Assembly: GCF_014837155.1 (NCBI RefSeq)
Contig: NZ_JACYHA010000020.1
Coordinates: 1 to 64,000, forward strand
Reading direction: 5' to 3'
Origin: Litchfieldia stipae
Lineage (GTDB): Bacteria; Bacillota; Bacilli; Bacillales; Bacillaceae_L
DNA length: 64,000 bases
The notes under the pieces were generated by a model, which was not told where the DNA came from, made no database searches, and worked only from the letters and a program-made list of their open reading frames with translations. Position numbers and translations under genes: made by a program. Shown here one piece after another: positions 47,058-56,343 of this stretch (the stretch's first letter is position 1; every line of letters starts with the position of its first letter).

Positions 47058-47677
47058 TAGTAATTGTTGGTTAAGGATTGTTTTTTCCTATTCTTATCCT
47101 TATACATATTTTTATCAGCCAAATGAAACAACTCATCAACCATTCCCATTGAATAATAGGAATAGGCGTAACCCATGGACAGCTTTACTGAAAGCACCGA
47201 TCTATTACTCTGGTTATACTGAATCACTTTGTTTGATATGTCATCAACTAGCTCTTCAATCTGCCATTCTTCTTGACCAGTAATCACAATGGCAAACTCA
47301 TCCCCACCGAGTCTAGCAACAATGACATTGTCTGCTGAAAAACTCCTCAGGATGTTCGCGGCCTCTATAATTAGACGATCTCCCATTTTGTGTCCCAAAC
47401 GATCATTCACTTGTTTTAACTCATCTAGGTCACAAATGATTAGCCCAATCATTTCATTACACTCTTCATCAAAATTATCTAATTTCTTTGCTAGATATCT
47501 TCGGTTATAGAGACCTGTTAAATAATCATGTGTAATCTGATATTCCAAGTCTTTTTGTAGTTTGATTTGGTCTGACATCTTTTTATTTCTAGCTTTCTTT
47601 CTGTCAAAAAATATGTAAATACAAAGAATAATAGCACCTAACATAAAGCCTGTCGAAAAGAACAATAAATTCGTCAT
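47057..47677 (-). CDS. membrane-anchored diguanylate cyclase
   Basis: 206 residues: one transmembrane helix (about 5-24), a short linker and a GGDEF domain with an intact GGDEF at residues 124-128 (VARLGGDEFAIV), DYLTGLYNRRYL and the substrate-binding DLDELKQVNDRLGH. It should make c-di-GMP from two GTP. No RxxD inhibitory site is seen at the usual place. The start is the ATG at 47677, after GGGGAAAAAGAG. The leader contains a c-di-GMP-I riboswitch, so synthesis is under product control. Confidence 0.88.
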   Translation of the reverse strand: MTNLLFFSTGFMLGAIILCIYIFFDRKKARNKKMSDQIKLQKDLEYQITHDYLTGLYNRRYLAKKLDNFDEECNEMIGLIICDLDELKQVNDRLGHKMGDRLIIEAANILRSFSADNVIVARLGGDEFAIVITGQEEWQIEELVDDISNKVIQYNQSNRSVLSVKLSMGYAYSYYSMGMVDELFHLADKNMYKDKNRKKQSLTNNY

Positions 47678-47757
47678 CTCTTTTTCCCCATTTAAATGAC
47701 AATAGCCCACAATCTTATGAAGGTGGACGCAAGTAAAAGAACATATTATTCCCTCTT

Positions 47758-47831
47758 GGTAGCTCGGCGATCATGACTTTTCACAGTTTTAGACCCGTAG
47801 CTTTGCGTCTCTATCTTTCAATAGATTTGCC
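47758..47831 (-). promoter_or_regulatory. cyclic di-GMP-I (GEMM-I) riboswitch
   Basis: On the minus strand: GGCAAA, a hairpin CTAT-TGAAAG-ATAG with the GAAA loop, then GACGCAAAGCTACGGGTCTA, and after a short hairpin ATGATCGCCGAGCTACC. These are the conserved blocks of the class I aptamer, in the right order, including AGCT-AGCT pairing of the second stem. It lies in the leader of the diguanylate cyclase gene. TTGCGTC downstream (complement of 47726-47732) can pair with GACGCAA of the aptamer (47803-47809), a likely expression platform. Confidence 0.9.
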
Positions 47832-48077
47832 ATTATCATTAGGTATTTTGTTTGTTAGGTTAAATTACCTACTTCCATTATAAAGAAATAAGGACAATTT
47901 TACTATACAAAAATGAAAAAAATTACAGAAAAATCCATTCCCAAATACCTTAACTAAACATTAACATTCACTTCATTCTTCCTTAGCATTAAAAGTTTAC
48001 TATATTGATATGAAGTAGAAGGTTCACACAATAAAGATTTTCCTCAAGTTCAAACTAATAACACTGGAGGTCGTCAC

Positions 48078-48182
48078 GTGAGTCAATTTCTTAATTTCAT
48101 GGTCTTATTCTATATCTCCATCTTTTTTATCATCATCTTCTACCACTCTTTTTTCACACCAAATACGAAGAGAAATAATTAA
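48078..48182 (+). CDS. 34-residue single-helix membrane peptide
   Basis: A GTG start 7 nt after GGAGG, a frame of 34 codons and a strong terminator 37 bp later. The peptide has a short polar start (MSQFLNF), a long hydrophobic helix rich in Ile and Phe (about residues 8-26) and a basic tail ending TKRNN. It fits a one-pass membrane peptide with the tail inside. No family is recognised. It is divergent from the riboswitch-controlled GGDEF gene. Confidence 0.65.
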   Translation: MSQFLNFMVLFYISIFFIIIFYHSFFTPNTKRNN

Positions 48183-48219
48183 CTAGTTCACTTACCGCAA
48201 AAATTCATAAAACCACAAA

Positions 48220-48250
48220 AAATACCTAGCAGACCTAGGTATTTCTTTTT
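48220..48250 (+). terminator. terminator of the small peptide gene
   Basis: AAATACCTAG, CAGAC loop, CTAGGTATTT, then CTTTTTG on the plus strand. It supports an independent short transcript for the 34-residue peptide. Confidence 0.88.
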
Positions 48251-48321
48251 GTATTTTACTTTAGAAGGGTTAAATGAAGACATGCAGAATATATTAAGGA
48301 AGATATACTGGAGGTGCTTGA

Positions 48322-48750
48322 ATGAAAAAACATCTTATTAAATTAACGATCGCTTCGCTCACCCTAATAACTCTTATAGGCTGTACGAAAGGCGTACCTA
48401 CTAAATTTGATTTAAACCAACTTACAAGAGTTGATGTGCAGATAACAGCTGAAAACAGTAACAATGAAATAATTATTTTTGAGGAAGAACAGATTAACAT
48501 GGTTAGAGAAATATTTGCAGGGATTAAGTGGGAAGAGAATGTAGAAAGTGAAATGGATCGAGCTGAGGATATGAAAGCAACTTTATTCTTCAGATATGAT
48601 AAAAACATGCCTGAAAGATTATTAGAATACTTTATATGGTTTAATCAAGAAAACGAGACAAGCATAATTATTGATCGTGAAAAGAATTCGTTAGGATCAT
48701 TAGACAAAGAAAATACCCAAAAGCTAAAAAAAATTCTTCTAAATAACTAA
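48322..48750 (+). CDS. small lipoprotein of unknown function
   Basis: 142 residues with a lipoprotein signal, the modified cysteine at Cys21 in LITLIGC. The mature part is acidic and mixed alpha/beta, with a segment EEEQINMVREIFAGIKWEE and a conserved-looking FFRYDKNMPERLLEYFIWF. GGAGGTG lies before the ATG. No family is recognised. It is convergent with the tua operon, with which it shares a terminator. Confidence 0.8.
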   Translation: MKKHLIKLTIASLTLITLIGCTKGVPTKFDLNQLTRVDVQITAENSNNEIIIFEEEQINMVREIFAGIKWEENVESEMDRAEDMKATLFFRYDKNMPERLLEYFIWFNQENETSIIIDREKNSLGSLDKENTQKLKKILLNN

Positions 48751-48774
48751 AAGAGCAGATATCCCTGCTCTTTT
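48749..48774. terminator. bidirectional terminator between the lipoprotein gene and tuaH
   Basis: AAAAGAGCAG, six bases, CTGCTCTTTT. It has T residues on both strands and lies between the convergent stops at 48750 and 48787. Confidence 0.85.
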
Positions 48775-48786
48775 ACTCTACTAATC

Positions 48787-49947
48787 TCACCTAACTAGCA
48801 TTAGCATTTCTTCAAAAATACTGCCCCAGTTTTTTTCTTGAGCAATTTGTTTTCTCCTGTCAATCTGCATTGGGTCATCAATACCACTTAAAAAATACTC
48901 ACATGAATCTATGAATATATCTGGTTGATTTGTATCAAGATGTTCATAGACCATCCCTTCTGCATATTCGATGGTTGAAGGTAAATGAACACCAACAACT
49001 GGTTTTCCTGCTGCTAAAAACTCAAATAACTTCAATGGGAATACTGCATTATTATACTGAGATGGTTTGTATGGCATGATGCCTATATCAATTAGATTCA
49101 TATACTTTGGAACATCCTGAGGTGCTACACTCCCCGTCCAAATCACATTCTTCTCTTTTAACAATTGTTGAAAATCCAGGTCACCATTTGTCCCATCTGG
49201 CCCTACAAATAGAAACAACCAATCGTGACGCTGTTGTGCCACTTGTTGAATAAGCTTGAAATCAAGCTTCGGTTTGATGCCGCCAATGAACCCTAATACC
49301 TTTCCATCAAACTCGGATGGTAACACACTCTCCATCTCAATATCATTCTCTGCAAATCTAGAAAACTCCACACCATTTTCGAAGGTAAAAATGTTTTTTT
49401 CAGTTCCCGCCTTTTGCGAGATTCTTTTTCGTAAGTACTCAGACGTACAAAATATGGTATCAGCTCTATCAATCACTCGATTTTCTGCACTTTCAATAAT
49501 CCGCTGTCTGACTGAAGATACAATGGAATGTCGGCCACTAATCGGTGCTCCCCATAAATCGCTACAATCATAGATCACCTTATCAAAAGGAAACAAATCT
49601 GCTAGTATTGGAAACCCCGGGAAAGTATACCAAAGCTGTACCCGTTCAGAATGACTCCCTTTTTTCAAATAATTCAAGAAAGGTTCAAGCTTTGCTTTGT
49701 GGAAACTATCAAGATATCGCCCAAAGCGAAATGATTTTTGTGGAAGGAGATCCTGAATGGTCCATTGTTTAATCCCGTTGGGAAGAAGAGAAATAGATTC
49801 ATTCGAATGAGAAGGTGTTGGACAAAGCCAAACCACTTCTTTCGTATCTTCTTGCTCAAGTAGAAATTCTGCCAATCTGTGACGACGGTAACGAAGCTGA
49901 TCTCCCCCCCATTCACCGGTAGCTACTATTACATGCACAATGCTCAT
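48787..49947 (-). CDS. tuaH: teichuronic acid glycosyltransferase TuaH
   Basis: 386 residues, a GT4-like glycosyltransferase (two Rossmann domains; KVLGFIGGIKPKLDF in the C-terminal domain and the donor-binding MPYKPSQYNNAVFPLKLFEF). It acts in the cytoplasm on the lipid-linked repeat unit. Last gene of the tua operon, 16 bp after tuaG, as in B. subtilis. The exact sugar transferred is not known from the sequence. Confidence 0.88.
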   Translation of the reverse strand: MSIVHVIVATGEWGGDQLRYRRHRLAEFLLEQEDTKEVVWLCPTPSHSNESISLLPNGIKQWTIQDLLPQKSFRFGRYLDSFHKAKLEPFLNYLKKGSHSERVQLWYTFPGFPILADLFPFDKVIYDCSDLWGAPISGRHSIVSSVRQRIIESAENRVIDRADTIFCTSEYLRKRISQKAGTEKNIFTFENGVEFSRFAENDIEMESVLPSEFDGKVLGFIGGIKPKLDFKLIQQVAQQRHDWLFLFVGPDGTNGDLDFQQLLKEKNVIWTGSVAPQDVPKYMNLIDIGIMPYKPSQYNNAVFPLKLFEFLAAGKPVVGVHLPSTIEYAEGMVYEHLDTNQPDIFIDSCEYFLSGIDDPMQIDRRKQIAQEKNWGSIFEEMLMLVR

Positions 49948-49963
49948 TTAATCTTCATTCCTT

Positions 49964-50719
49964 TTATAATCTCTTTGCTAATGCATGAAAGGCATAATGA
50001 GTGAAGCACCAGCAAGCCATAAATACATTCAATTTCTCAATTTTACGATAGACAAACCAATTCATCTTAGCAGCCTTCCACTTATTTTTAGAAATGGAGG
50101 GATTACCAATTCGATAGTTTGCTAGGGTTTCATTTAAACCATAGGCTGTATACCCCTTTTTTAAGATAGCCAACCATGTCGCCATATCCTGACGTGTTCT
50201 AATATTTGGCATCTGAACTCGCCCTATTTGCTGTTGGTCAATCATCACTGTTAGACAACCAATAATTGTATTCTTTAACAAATCATGATAGGTGATTTGT
50301 GCTGGAGCAGAAACATGCTTATTCAAACGCACCCCTTTATGGTCCATCATCTCGTAGCCAGTAAATGTGAAGGCATAGTCATGTTCCTGCATAAAGGATA
50401 GCTGTTTTTCTAATTTCTCTGGAACCCAGCAATCATCACTGTCTAAAAAAGCGATATACCTGCCTTGCGCAAGTTCTAACGCACAATTCCTTGCAGCCGC
50501 CGCACCACTATTCTCTGTTAAGTAAATGACTCGAATTCTCGCATCTTCCTCTTCATGCTTTTTTAGCCGTAGAGGAGTATCATCAGTTGAACAATCATCT
50601 ACAATGATCATTTCCCACTCACCAAAGGTTTGCATTTTCACAGATTGAATCGTGTCCTCTATTAACTGACTTGCATTATAAGATGGTGTTATGATCGAAA
50701 CAGTCGGCTTATTCTTCAC
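49964..50719 (-). CDS. tuaG: teichuronic acid glycosyltransferase TuaG
   Basis: 251 residues (B. subtilis 252), GT2 family: VSIITPSYNASQLIEDTI, the nucleotide-binding VDDCSTDD and the DxD-type FLDSDDCW. It adds one sugar of the teichuronic acid repeat. Order and length match B. subtilis TuaG. Confidence 0.9.
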   Translation of the reverse strand: MKNKPTVSIITPSYNASQLIEDTIQSVKMQTFGEWEMIIVDDCSTDDTPLRLKKHEEEDARIRVIYLTENSGAAAARNCALELAQGRYIAFLDSDDCWVPEKLEKQLSFMQEHDYAFTFTGYEMMDHKGVRLNKHVSAPAQITYHDLLKNTIIGCLTVMIDQQQIGRVQMPNIRTRQDMATWLAILKKGYTAYGLNETLANYRIGNPSISKNKWKAAKMNWFVYRKIEKLNVFMACWCFTHYAFHALAKRL

Positions 50720-50734
50720 AGGATTAACCTCCTC

Positions 50735-51385
50735 CTACGTTGTCTCTCTCCTCACGATTTCTGGTAGTACCACCCACATTAGCGAGATAGTCATTCCTAC
50801 TAGAACCCCTAACACGCCTCTTTGCTTGGAAGATATCGCAACATGTTCAATGACTTTACTTTCAACGGCTTTAAGAATTGATGCTTGCTTTAAATGAAAC
50901 AGCTCTGTCTGTAATTCAAATAGAAACTTCTGTTGTTCTATTTTCGTTTCCTCATTTGGCACTTCTTCTTTTAACGCTTGAATCAAATCTTCAATGATTG
51001 CTTTCTTCTGTTCGTATCTTAGTTGATCCATTACTAGAAAATCTTCGATCACTTCATTCAATCGTTGAACAGTGCTCTCGTTCGAAGAACCACTAATTGA
51101 TAGAGTGATAACATCCTCTGAAGGGGTCATTATCACTAAATTTGAAGGCTCATCCTCATCTGAGTTTAACGGTTGATGTGTTAACATCCTTTGTACTTTT
51201 TTTGCATCATTCATATCTGAATCATCATATCTCCCTAGTGATACCATTGCTTCAGCGATATAGATTGGCTTCTCCTTTTCAACTGGAAGAAACCAACCGA
51301 CTAACCCTAATATCAACGGTATAACGGCAAGAATGATAATGTATCTTTTACTTCTTGTGATCATCCTACGAATAATCGGTTCCAT
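50735..51385 (-). CDS. tuaF: TuaF, Wzz-like membrane protein
   Basis: 216 residues with two transmembrane helices near the ends (about 13-29 and 188-205) and a helical external part, the arrangement of chain-length regulators. It is thought to control teichuronic acid chain length or export. It lies 15 bp after tuaE. Confidence 0.85.
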   Translation of the reverse strand: MEPIIRRMITRSKRYIIILAVIPLILGLVGWFLPVEKEKPIYIAEAMVSLGRYDDSDMNDAKKVQRMLTHQPLNSDEDEPSNLVIMTPSEDVITLSISGSSNESTVQRLNEVIEDFLVMDQLRYEQKKAIIEDLIQALKEEVPNEETKIEQQKFLFELQTELFHLKQASILKAVESKVIEHVAISSKQRGVLGVLVGMTISLMWVVLPEIVRRETT

Positions 51386-51399
51386 CCATGCAAACTCCC

Positions 51400-52827
51400 T
51401 TAATCGTCAATTTCTGCTCGTATAGCCTTACTTTTAAACACAGACACCATGGCAATGACAAAGCCCAAGAATACCCAATGGAAATATAGATTGCTCACGG
51501 AACTAGGACTGATGCTTGAAACGAGAAAGGCCACTAAACTTACCATCGCTGCTTCTGCAAGCATTTTTTGATGCGAATTTCTCTGTGCTTCTTCATTAAG
51601 TAATAAGCTGAAGAATAAATAGACATACATGATGATGTAACCTACTATAATCACAATCCCGAAATTCCCAGCAATTTCAGCTAACCAGTTGTGCACCTCA
51701 AGAACTCCAGCCGTATTGAAAATGGGTTTGTACTCTAGATAAAATGGTAGATTTCCTGCTCCCACACCAAAGCCATATGTATTCAAAAAATAATGAAAAG
51801 TATTTTTGAGCAAATTTAACCTCACATGGTTTGAGGAAGGGTTCTCAGTCATTGTTAGCGGTGGCTCAAAAGAAACCATTTGTAGTAAGAAAGCAAGCCC
51901 TCCTACTCCAGCAGCACCCGCTACCACCAACACTATTTTCTTTAAATATCTTGGTAAAAGAATCACCATATACACAAATAACCCGATAATTAGAGCTAAT
52001 AAGCTAGCACGTGATTCAGTTAAATAAATAATATAGACACATAACAAAGCAAGTACTACTGATGATAGTCTTAGTAACTGATTGCTACTATTCTTCACTG
52101 CTGAACAGTAAAAGAAAAAAGAAATGGTTAGAAACGTCGCAAAGTCATTTTGATTAAAGAATACTGCTGTTGGATAAGCTTGCTTATATTCTGGGCCTCC
52201 ATATAATGTTGAAGTTGGAAGCTGAATTTGGCCAAAATGATTGATTAATCCAATAATTAACAGAAAGATCGTCATCACTAACCAAATGCCATAGAATACC
52301 AAAAGCTTTGACACTCTTGTAAATGTAAACACCGCTAAGTACACAAACAAAATGCCAATCGCTAATAAAAGTAAATACTTTATACCATCAATCATCGATT
52401 TCACCCATAATAGCGAAATCGCTCCATAGACTAACCAGCCTAGCAAGAAGAGAAGGACACCCTTCACCTTCACCTGGTTCCAATAATCTGAGAGATTTCT
52501 TTCTCTCAATACATAGACAATAAATAAGAAAAGCGCCGCAATTAGAAGCATGCGATACAAAAACAAACTAAAAAAGCTAAGTTGAAGCTTAATAAATGAT
52601 TGATTAAAAAACGTTGAAATCACAAGTATGTACATGACGCTCGTAAACAATTTGTTCATATCAACAGAATGAATGAGCAAGGTTGCTATCATGATTAAGG
52701 TCCATAACCCAGCAAAAAGGAGAAAGGGTTGAGACATATCGATCAAATAGAATACGAGGAATAATGCAGATAATGTGATAACGGCCACTCCTGAAGCTAA
52801 TTTTGCATTCAGATTTATTTCCATCAA
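51400..52827 (-). CDS. tuaE: teichuronic acid polymerase TuaE
   Basis: 475 residues with about twelve transmembrane helices and an O-antigen ligase/polymerase loop (YLTESRASLLALI, then a large outer loop to HNWLAEIAGNFG). It likely polymerises the repeat units outside the membrane. Position and length fit B. subtilis TuaE (488 residues). Confidence 0.88.
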   Translation of the reverse strand: MMEINLNAKLASGVAVITLSALFLVFYLIDMSQPFLLFAGLWTLIMIATLLIHSVDMNKLFTSVMYILVISTFFNQSFIKLQLSFFSLFLYRMLLIAALFLFIVYVLRERNLSDYWNQVKVKGVLLFLLGWLVYGAISLLWVKSMIDGIKYLLLLAIGILFVYLAVFTFTRVSKLLVFYGIWLVMTIFLLIIGLINHFGQIQLPTSTLYGGPEYKQAYPTAVFFNQNDFATFLTISFFFYCSAVKNSSNQLLRLSSVVLALLCVYIIYLTESRASLLALIIGLFVYMVILLPRYLKKIVLVVAGAAGVGGLAFLLQMVSFEPPLTMTENPSSNHVRLNLLKNTFHYFLNTYGFGVGAGNLPFYLEYKPIFNTAGVLEVHNWLAEIAGNFGIVIIVGYIIMYVYLFFSLLLNEEAQRNSHQKMLAEAAMVSLVAFLVSSISPSSVSNLYFHWVFLGFVIAMVSVFKSKAIRAEIDD

Positions 52828-52849
52828 ACCTCCTACCCACTCTTTCCTA

Positions 52850-53794
52850 CTAAGAAATGAATTGCTTGATTTCCCTCTGTTTATTAGCGTATTGAATCGT
52901 TTCTTTTAATCCTTCATATATATCATAGGAAGGTTCCCAGTTTAGCAAAGCCTTCGTCCCTACATTGTCTAATAGACTATCTCTGATATCGCCAAGTCGA
53001 CTCTCTTTATAGATTGCCAACACGTCTGAACCAGCCACTTCCTTCATTACTTCAAACAAACGATTGATTGAAATAGATTGACCACTCGAGACATTGACAC
53101 AGAGATTGTCCTTACATAGCATCGCACGCACATTCGCTTTGGCTACATCTTTTACGAAGATAAAATCTCTTGTTTGCTCTCCATCACCATAAATCATTGG
53201 TGAGATATGCTTAGAAAGGCATTCTGAAAAGATGGCAACTACCCCACCCTCTCCTTTGGCGTCCTGCTTTGGACCATACACATTACTATATCTAAGAATG
53301 CTATATGGCAATTGATAGAGCTTACTACACATGTCTAAATAATGTTCTACCGTTAACTTGGACAATCCATAAGGTGATTCAGGCACAGTTTCATGTTCTA
53401 CTGAAATGGGTAAGCTAGATGGGTTCCCATAGACTGCTGCTGAAGAAGCAAAGACAAACTTTTTCACATTTGATTGTATCGCCGCTTCAATCATATGTAA
53501 TGAACCTTTGATATTGACATGTTCATCATTCAAAGGGTTCTTTACAGATTCCACTACACTAACTTGAGCAGCTTGATGAATAATATAATCTGGCTGTAGC
53601 GACACAATTAGTGGAATGACTGAAGGATTAGTAATGTCATACTCTAGAATGTCGACATCTACATTCTCAAGATTTTCTCTATGTCCCGTTGAAAAATTAT
53701 CAATCACAGTTACATCAAATTGATGCTCAAGTAACTCTTCCACGATATGAGAGCCGATAAAACCAGAACCACCTGTTACGATTACCTTTGTCAT
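52850..53794 (-). CDS. NAD-dependent sugar-nucleotide epimerase inside the tua operon
   Basis: 314 residues, short-chain dehydrogenase fold of the extended type: GGSGFIGSHIVEEL for NAD, the Ser in FASSAAVYG and the YxxxK pair in SPYGLSKLTVEHY. It resembles the short UDP-glucose/UDP-GlcNAc 4-epimerases. B. subtilis tuaABCDEFGH has no such gene between tuaD and tuaE. It may supply UDP-GalNAc, UDP-Gal or UDP-galacturonate, made from the TuaD product, to the polymer. Spacing (12 bp to tuaD, 22 bp to tuaE) shows that it is an operon member. Confidence 0.88.
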   Translation of the reverse strand: MTKVIVTGGSGFIGSHIVEELLEHQFDVTVIDNFSTGHRENLENVDVDILEYDITNPSVIPLIVSLQPDYIIHQAAQVSVVESVKNPLNDEHVNIKGSLHMIEAAIQSNVKKFVFASSAAVYGNPSSLPISVEHETVPESPYGLSKLTVEHYLDMCSKLYQLPYSILRYSNVYGPKQDAKGEGGVVAIFSECLSKHISPMIYGDGEQTRDFIFVKDVAKANVRAMLCKDNLCVNVSSGQSISINRLFEVMKEVAGSDVLAIYKESRLGDIRDSLLDNVGTKALLNWEPSYDIYEGLKETIQYANKQREIKQFIS

Positions 53795-53806
53795 CAGAAT
53801 TTCCTC

Positions 53807-55141
53807 CTAATTTGCTTTCGTTACACTTGTTTCAGATTTTATAGCTGGTCTTCCCACAGACACGTAAGTAAATCCTAACTCTCTCATCATTTCTAAGTCA
53901 TATAAATTCCTTCCGTCAATGATAATTGGGTTGTGTAAGAGCTCCTTTGCTCTTCTTAAATCTAAATTCTTTATTTCCTTCCAATCCGTTAATACTAAGC
54001 ATGCATCTGTATCCGTTATTGTTTCATAGAGATCCTCAGAATACGTACACTCATATCCTAGCTTACGTTTTGCTTCCCCGATTGCGATAGGATCAAAGGC
54101 TTTGACCACTGCACCTTGTCTAACTAAATGAGGAATAATATCCAGTGCCGGAGACGATCTTACATCATCTGTATCAGGTTTGAAGGCTAACCCTAATACA
54201 CTTATTGTTTTTCCCTGCAGATTGCCTAAAGCTAGCTCAAGCTTATTAATCAATTCAATTCGCTGATTTTCATTGGTTTCCATTACCGCTTCAATTAATT
54301 TAAAGTCATACCCAATTTGTTTTGAGGTATGTAACAAGGCTGCTGTGTCTTTTGGAAAGCAAGAACCACCAAACCCAACACCAGCTTGTAAGAACTTAGG
54401 TCCAATTCGTGAGTCTAAACCAATTCCTTCAGACAATTTCGTGACATCAGCACCTACTCTTTCACAAATATTAGCCATGTCATTGATAAAAGAAATCTTC
54501 GTAGCTAAAAAGGCATTAGCTGCATACTTAATCAATTCCGCCGTCTCAACAGTCGCTCTTACAATGGTTGATGTAAAAGGCTGGTGTAGCTCTGACATCA
54601 CGAGATAGGCATGGTCACTGGAGGTACCAATGATTGCACGCTCCATCTTCATTGTTTCTTTAATTGCAGCCCCTTCTCTAAGAAATTCTGGATTAGAGAC
54701 AATGTCAAAGGTTTGCTGATTTGGAGCATGCTTTTTGATGAGTTCTTGAACGATTCTCCCTGTTCCAACTGGTACCGTACTTTTGGTTACAATGATTTTA
54801 TAGTTATTTAGATTCTCACCAATGGTTTTAGCTACTTGTTTTACATAACTCAAATCAGCTTCACCTGTTGATAACATCGGCGTACCAACAGCAATGATCA
54901 CTACCTCTGCCTCCTGAATCACTGCACTAATATGGCTAGTGAAATCAAGTGTGCCTCTATGTACATTTTTTTCGACAAGCTCCTTTAAGCCCGGTTCATA
55001 GATTGGCATTTCACCTTGTAATAGACAATCAATCTTGTGTTGATCAATATCACAACAAGTAACCTTATTCCCCACCTCAGCAAAGCATGTGCCTGATACT
55101 AAACCAACATATCCTGTACCTATAACTGCGATTTTCTTCAT
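53807..55141 (-). CDS. tuaD: UDP-glucose 6-dehydrogenase
   Basis: 444 residues. Oxidises UDP-glucose to UDP-glucuronate, the acidic sugar of teichuronic acid. NAD-binding GTGYVGLVSGTCFAEVG, the catalytic cysteine in GVGFGGSCFPKDT and the conserved FKPDTDDVRSSP are present. Its ATG overlaps the end of tuaC by 4 bases. Confidence 0.95.
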   Translation of the reverse strand: MKKIAVIGTGYVGLVSGTCFAEVGNKVTCCDIDQHKIDCLLQGEMPIYEPGLKELVEKNVHRGTLDFTSHISAVIQEAEVVIIAVGTPMLSTGEADLSYVKQVAKTIGENLNNYKIIVTKSTVPVGTGRIVQELIKKHAPNQQTFDIVSNPEFLREGAAIKETMKMERAIIGTSSDHAYLVMSELHQPFTSTIVRATVETAELIKYAANAFLATKISFINDMANICERVGADVTKLSEGIGLDSRIGPKFLQAGVGFGGSCFPKDTAALLHTSKQIGYDFKLIEAVMETNENQRIELINKLELALGNLQGKTISVLGLAFKPDTDDVRSSPALDIIPHLVRQGAVVKAFDPIAIGEAKRKLGYECTYSEDLYETITDTDACLVLTDWKEIKNLDLRRAKELLHNPIIIDGRNLYDLEMMRELGFTYVSVGRPAIKSETSVTKAN

Positions 55142-56343
55142 AGACTTTGCTCCTCTCTTCCTTCAGTGAATTCTACGATCCCCTTATATTCATCAACTAG
55201 CAACCTAGCATTTTCATTGGCATCATAGTATTTCTGAACATGATGATAGAGTTCATGCTGAACCTTCATCGTATAAAGATCTCTAAAAAGAATGTCTTCA
55301 ATTCGCTCCACTAGACTGTCGACCGATTGTTTTTTTATTAACAGCTGCTCATGCTTTCCAAATAGATCTGGCACACTTCCAACATCTGTACAAATCACAG
55401 GTATTTTTAACGCCAATGCTTCAATCACTACCGTTGGCATCCCCTCAGAATAAGAGGGTAATGCGAAGACATCACTAGCAAGCATGTAATCTTTTACCTT
55501 GTCATTTTCAACCTGCCCAGCAAGAATAATTCTTGGGTTCATAGCCTCAAGCTTTTTCAATCTATTTTTTTCTGGACCATCACCTACAAAGACAACAGTC
55601 GTGTCCTTTGAGATTCGTTCTACAGCATCGACAAGTTCATCAATCCCTTTTGCCTTTGTCAGTCTTCCCACAAACAATATCAGCTTTTTATCCTCCGGAA
55701 GCTGAAGTCTTCTTCTTAATTCAAGCTTCGTATTGCTTGGCTGCTGAAATTTAGTGAGATCAACTCCAATCGGTAGCACCTTACTTTCCAGTCTTATTAA
55801 TTCCTTTGCTTTTTCACTGAGCATTTTCCCAACAGATAGCACCTGATTCGCCTCAGCCACCGTTTTTCTAAATACCTTCATTGCCCCAGAGCTATAATGC
55901 GGATAGATATTCACGTCACTACCATGTAAGGTAAGAATCCAAGGTAACTTTTTAACCTTTGCTACATGTCTTGTTGCACCACCTGAGGGCATCGCAAAAT
56001 GCGCATGGATCACATCTGCTTGAATTCGCTCTTGATCCATTGTCTTTAAAATGGCTTTGGCAATTCGTTTATCTGGCTGAGCCCATCTCAATTGCCCTGG
56101 TATGGCTAAATAAGGTGGTCGATAGACATGTACTCCCTTTCGCTCATACTTAATCGGTATTTGCTTTCGTTTCCGATAATCTGATTTAAGAAAACGAAAG
56201 AATGAAAATGGAACAGGAACTGGACAAATAATCGATACTTCTATACCTTGCTTGATTAACGCTTGAACCTGAGTCTCATGAAAGACTCCACTCCCTGGAT
56301 GCAAATCACTTGGATATGCACTTGTTACCCATAAAACCTTCAT
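55138..56343 (-). CDS. tuaC: teichuronic acid glycosyltransferase TuaC
   Basis: 401 residues, GT4 family: N-terminal LWVTSAYPSDLHPGSGVF, LHGSDVNIYPHY and the donor-binding FVGRLTKAKGIDELVDAV and ALPSYSEGMPTVVIEALALKIPV (Glu-x7-Glu). Cytoplasmic. It overlaps both tuaB and tuaD by 4 bases. Confidence 0.92.
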   Translation of the reverse strand: MKVLWVTSAYPSDLHPGSGVFHETQVQALIKQGIEVSIICPVPVPFSFFRFLKSDYRKRKQIPIKYERKGVHVYRPPYLAIPGQLRWAQPDKRIAKAILKTMDQERIQADVIHAHFAMPSGGATRHVAKVKKLPWILTLHGSDVNIYPHYSSGAMKVFRKTVAEANQVLSVGKMLSEKAKELIRLESKVLPIGVDLTKFQQPSNTKLELRRRLQLPEDKKLILFVGRLTKAKGIDELVDAVERISKDTTVVFVGDGPEKNRLKKLEAMNPRIILAGQVENDKVKDYMLASDVFALPSYSEGMPTVVIEALALKIPVICTDVGSVPDLFGKHEQLLIKKQSVDSLVERIEDILFRDLYTMKVQHELYHHVQKYYDANENARLLVDEYKGIVEFTEGREEQSL

